A DNA stretch of 25,953 bases from Chloroflexota bacterium (lineage in GTDB: Bacteria > Chloroflexota > Dehalococcoidia > DSTF01 > JACRBR01): assembly GCA_016213125.1 (NCBI GenBank), contig JACRBR010000343.1:1-25953 (forward strand). Direction: 5' to 3'. Made by a program: the position numbers and the translations under genes. Each line of letters opens with the position of its first letter. Position 1 is the stretch's first letter. Shown here one piece after another: positions 24,382-25,953 of the stretch. The notes below the pieces were generated by a model. That model made no database searches, was not told the DNA's origin, and was given only the letters and a program-made list of their open reading frames with translations.

Positions 24382-24933
24382 CTACTGGCCGGTGCCCGGG
24401 TTCTTCGGACGGAACTCCTGGCCTGTCTGGCCGGACACCTGTTTCGGAAACTGACTCAGGCCGGGCTTCTGCCCGCCGGGCAGCGACATGAAGTCCTTGC
24501 GTAGCGGGTGTCCCGGGAACGAATCCCATAGGAAGATCCGCGTGAGGCTGGGGTGCCCTTCGAAATGCACGCCCATCAAGTCGTAGACCTCGCGTTCCTG
24601 GAGCCAGGCGCCAGACCAGAGCGGAGTGATCGAGGCCACCACCGGATGTTCATGATCGCAGGGCACCTTGACCTCGAACAGATGGTTCTGCGCGAGCGAG
24701 GCGAAGTGGTAGACCATGTCGATGCGCGTGACCATGTCCACGCTGCAGAGCTGCGTCAGGAACTTGCCATCGAGCTGCTCGTCGTCGCGAATCACCCGCA
24801 TCGCCTCGTACATGCGCTCGGGCTCCAGGACGACATACGCGTCGTTTGCGGACTGCACGGCCTCGGGCAGGCTGCGGCGGATGCGATCGGCGACTTCCTC
24901 ACCGGAGAGCAGCATGGTCCTGGGGTGCGGCAT
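24382..24933 (-). CDS. nuoC: NADH-quinone oxidoreductase subunit C
   Basis: A 183-residue, 30-kDa-type peripheral subunit with the family signature EREVYDLMGVHFEGHPSLTR (113-132) and GHPLRKDF (141-148). It is a separate protein here, not fused to NuoD as in E. coli. The ATG overlaps the nuoA stop by four bases (ATGA), which leaves no room for nuoB, the usual gene between A and C. Its C-terminal tail is short, polar and Gly/Pro-rich. Confidence 0.95.
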   Translation of the reverse strand: MPHPRTMLLSGEEVADRIRRSLPEAVQSANDAYVVLEPERMYEAMRVIRDDEQLDGKFLTQLCSVDMVTRIDMVYHFASLAQNHLFEVKVPCDHEHPVVASITPLWSGAWLQEREVYDLMGVHFEGHPSLTRIFLWDSFPGHPLRKDFMSLPGGQKPGLSQFPKQVSGQTGQEFRPKNPGTGQ

Positions 24934-25304
24934 CACATCCACTCCATGGCGCGCTTGCGCCAGGCGTAGGCGTAGCCGACGAAGAGTATCGCGATGAAGA
25001 TCAGGGCCTCCACAAACGCGTACAGCCCGAGCTGGCGGTAGGCGACTGCCCAGGGATATAGGAAGACCGCCTCGACATCGAAGACGACGAAGAGCAGGCC
25101 GAACAGGTAGTAGCGGACGTTGTAGCGGACCTGCGCATCCCCGATGGGCACCATGCCGCACTCGTAGATGGACTCCTTGATGGGATCGGGCTTACTCGGG
25201 CGGATCTTGAACACGCCCAGGAGCACCGACGCCGAGATGGGGATCAGCGGGAAGATCACCGCGAAGACAAGCAGGAATCCGGCCCGCCCGAACTGCTCGA
25301 TCAC
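24933..25304 (-). CDS. nuoA: NADH-quinone oxidoreductase subunit A
   Basis: A 123-residue, three-helix membrane subunit and the first gene of the operon. YECGMVPIGDAQVRYNVRYYLFGLLFVVFDVEAVFLYPWA, split across about 48-86, is diagnostic, with the conserved Cys50 in the loop next to the quinone site and acidic D/E residues in helix 2. The start is GTG at 25304, preceded by GAGG at about 8-nt spacing. Confidence 0.96.
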   Translation of the reverse strand: MIEQFGRAGFLLVFAVIFPLIPISASVLLGVFKIRPSKPDPIKESIYECGMVPIGDAQVRYNVRYYLFGLLFVVFDVEAVFLYPWAVAYRQLGLYAFVEALIFIAILFVGYAYAWRKRAMEWM

Positions 25305-25370
25305 TGGCGCCTCGCGACGTAGGCCGGACGCAGTCGAAGCTACGTCCCTCGATTGTGAATTCTGTCGCGA

Positions 25371-25399
25371 AGCCTAACACAGGCCCCCGGACCGAACAA
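25371..25399 (-). promoter_or_regulatory. Putative nuo operon promoter
   Basis: On the minus strand, TTGTTC (25399-25394) and TAGGCT (25376-25371) with exactly 17-bp spacing. Transcription would start near 25364, giving a leader of about 60 nt before nuoA. It is the best-spaced sigma-70-type promoter seen in the window. Confidence 0.5.
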
Positions 25400-25499
25400 T
25401 GGAGGCCGTTGGACCGAGGGAGTGCGACGGCCCGGGCGCGGGTTTTGCCCCGCCCTGAATCGGGATGACGCCCGGTCTGGCCAGGAACGTGCGCCTAGT

Positions 25500-25572
25500 G
25501 GGGTCCAGCCCCTCAAGTGAGGGAAAACCCTGCCGATGCTCCAGATAGCAGAAGGAAGCAGTATCTGGAGGT
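25500..25572 (+). promoter_or_regulatory. Structured leader that hides the Shine-Dalgarno of the 29-residue protein
   Basis: CTCCAGATA (25539-25547) pairs perfectly with TATCTGGAG (25562-25570), a 9-bp stem with a 14-nt loop. Its 3' arm contains most of the Shine-Dalgarno GGAGGT (25567-25572). Upstream, CCCTC (25510-25514) can pair with GAGGG (25519-25523), or AGGG can instead pair with CCCT at 25528-25531; the two are mutually exclusive. This is the layout of a translation-controlling leader (riboswitch, thermosensor or protein site). I do not recognise any known riboswitch class in it. Confidence 0.5.
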
Positions 25573-25578
25573 ATTCGA

Positions 25579-25668
25579 ATGGCCCGCTACATCCCTGCAG
25601 CTATCGTCGCCTTGAACTTCGTCGCCGTGACCGCCCTGGCGGTGGCACCGTGGATCTGGGGCCGGTAA
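25579..25668 (+). CDS. 29-residue hydrophobic small protein
   Basis: A 29-codon frame starting MARYIPAA, with one hydrophobic stretch (about 5-25) and the end APWIWGR. It could be a single membrane-spanning small protein, or a leader peptide. It is supported as a real gene by GGAGGT with 6-nt spacing, a TAA stop, and a strong intrinsic terminator 20 nt after the stop. The transcript would thus be about 200 nt. Trp/Arg-rich endings are not diagnostic of any family I know. No homology claim is made. Confidence 0.62.
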   Translation: MARYIPAAIVALNFVAVTALAVAPWIWGR

Positions 25669-25688
25669 CCAGGCCGGTCGAAGCAGCG

Positions 25689-25714
25689 GGGCCGCCCACG
25701 GGGCGGCCCTTTTT
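25689..25714 (+). terminator. Rho-independent terminator after the 29-residue gene
   Basis: GGGCCGCCC (25689-25697), loop ACG, GGGCGGCCC (25701-25709), then TTTTT (25710-25714). A perfect 9-bp GC stem with a U-run: the clearest intrinsic terminator in the window. Confidence 0.9.
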
Positions 25715-25781
25715 GCTCTCCGGCGTCAGGGGCCGAAGGCCGATACTCCTGCGTCCGCTTCAGGTTCGCCACGGGAGGATC

Positions 25782-25953
25782 ATGCACATGATCCAGACGC
25801 ACAAGGGCATGGCCAGCGCGACGTTCGCGGTACTCCTCCTCGGGCTGCAGTTCGCCGTCCTGCGGTTCGCTACGTCCGAGACGCTCGTGCGGGTCGTGCT
25901 GCCGGCCACCATCGCCGCGGTGCCGGCCGCGCTCTGGGTCTACCGGGGCCGGC
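25782..25953 (+). CDS. Small membrane protein, runs off the right edge
   Basis: An open frame of 57 codons from ATG at 25782 (a second in-frame ATG is at 25788) to the window edge. It shows two hydrophobic segments, roughly residues 13-29 (around FAVLLLGLQFAVL) and 37-53 (around VVLPATIAAVPAALWV), joined by a short charged turn, then a basic YRGR. GGAGG at 25774-25778 gives 3-nt spacing to the first ATG and 9-nt to the second, so the second (25788) may be the true start. It lies behind the terminator of the 29-residue gene and thus needs its own promoter. The end is unknown; I do not recognise the family. Confidence 0.5.
   Translation, partial: MHMIQTHKGMASATFAVLLLGLQFAVLRFATSETLVRVVLPATIAAVPAALWVYRGR

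Noticed and set aside
24382..25304. nuoB hidden in another frame or fused to nuoA or nuoC
   Set aside because: No frame here shows the NuoB Cys motifs, and nuoA and nuoC have normal lengths and overlap by four bases.
25434..25456. GC-rich hairpin between the nuo promoter and the 29-residue gene leader
   Set aside because: The stem has a mismatch and no U-run, and its sequence is easily explained by local GC richness.
25548..25561. GAAGGAAGCAG resembling the SRP RNA core
   Set aside because: It lies in the loop of a short hairpin, lacks the opposing GGUCAGG strand and the long flanking helix, and is followed at once by a Shine-Dalgarno and an ORF.

Overview
This is a GC-rich, densely packed bacterial chromosome segment with ordinary housekeeping content and no sign of phage, plasmid or transposon. 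I see no tRNA, rRNA, CRISPR array or insertion sequence. Gene content points to an aerobic or facultative high-GC bacterium. Chloroflexota is my best guess, based on a nuo cluster without nuoEFG, the dnaX-ybaB-recR block and apparently leaderless starts. This is inference and not proven by any marker gene.

Left part (1-6203): a membrane glycosyltransferase runs off the left edge (minus strand). It is followed by a membrane-bound GGDEF-EAL cyclic-di-GMP enzyme (plus), a HAD hydrolase and a small membrane protein (minus), and a divergent 679-residue SPFH protein. The SPFH protein has five ~73-residue repeats before the SPFH domain and a helical tail, an order resembling eukaryotic major vault protein.

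Middle (6385-15676): the replication/repair block dnaX, ybaB and recR is followed by a TrmO-like tRNA methyltransferase, two different APH-fold kinases and a cytoplasmic GH20 hexosaminidase (all plus). Then come msrA (minus), ybeY (plus) and a DUF4870 membrane protein (minus). Several plus-strand genes have a TANNNT -10 box only 6-7 nt before the start codon and no Shine-Dalgarno, which suggests leaderless mRNAs. Hairpins fill most convergent gaps.

Right part (15787-25304): one long minus-strand operon encodes respiratory complex I in the order nuoA-C-D-H-J-K-(63-aa ORF)-L-M-N. The junctions A/C, D/H, H/J, J/K, ORF63/L and M/N overlap by 1-4 nt. All membrane subunits and the non-iron-sulfur peripheral subunits C and D are present. 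Every subunit that carries a cofactor (B, I, E, F, G) is absent, although B and I normally sit inside such clusters. The proton-pumping arm is therefore encoded here while the electron wire must come from elsewhere.

Right edge (25305-25953): a good nuo promoter faces left. On the other side a 29-residue hydrophobic protein has a perfect Shine-Dalgarno buried in a 9-bp hairpin and a strong intrinsic terminator behind it. A second small membrane protein runs off the window.

A feature running through the whole window is a set of degenerate 7-bp tandem repeats in intergenic gaps (near 3.55, 3.86, 9.2, 11.05, 12.13, 15.25 and 20.95-21.01 kb). In the nuoK/ORF63 gap they are arranged as a long inverted repeat.
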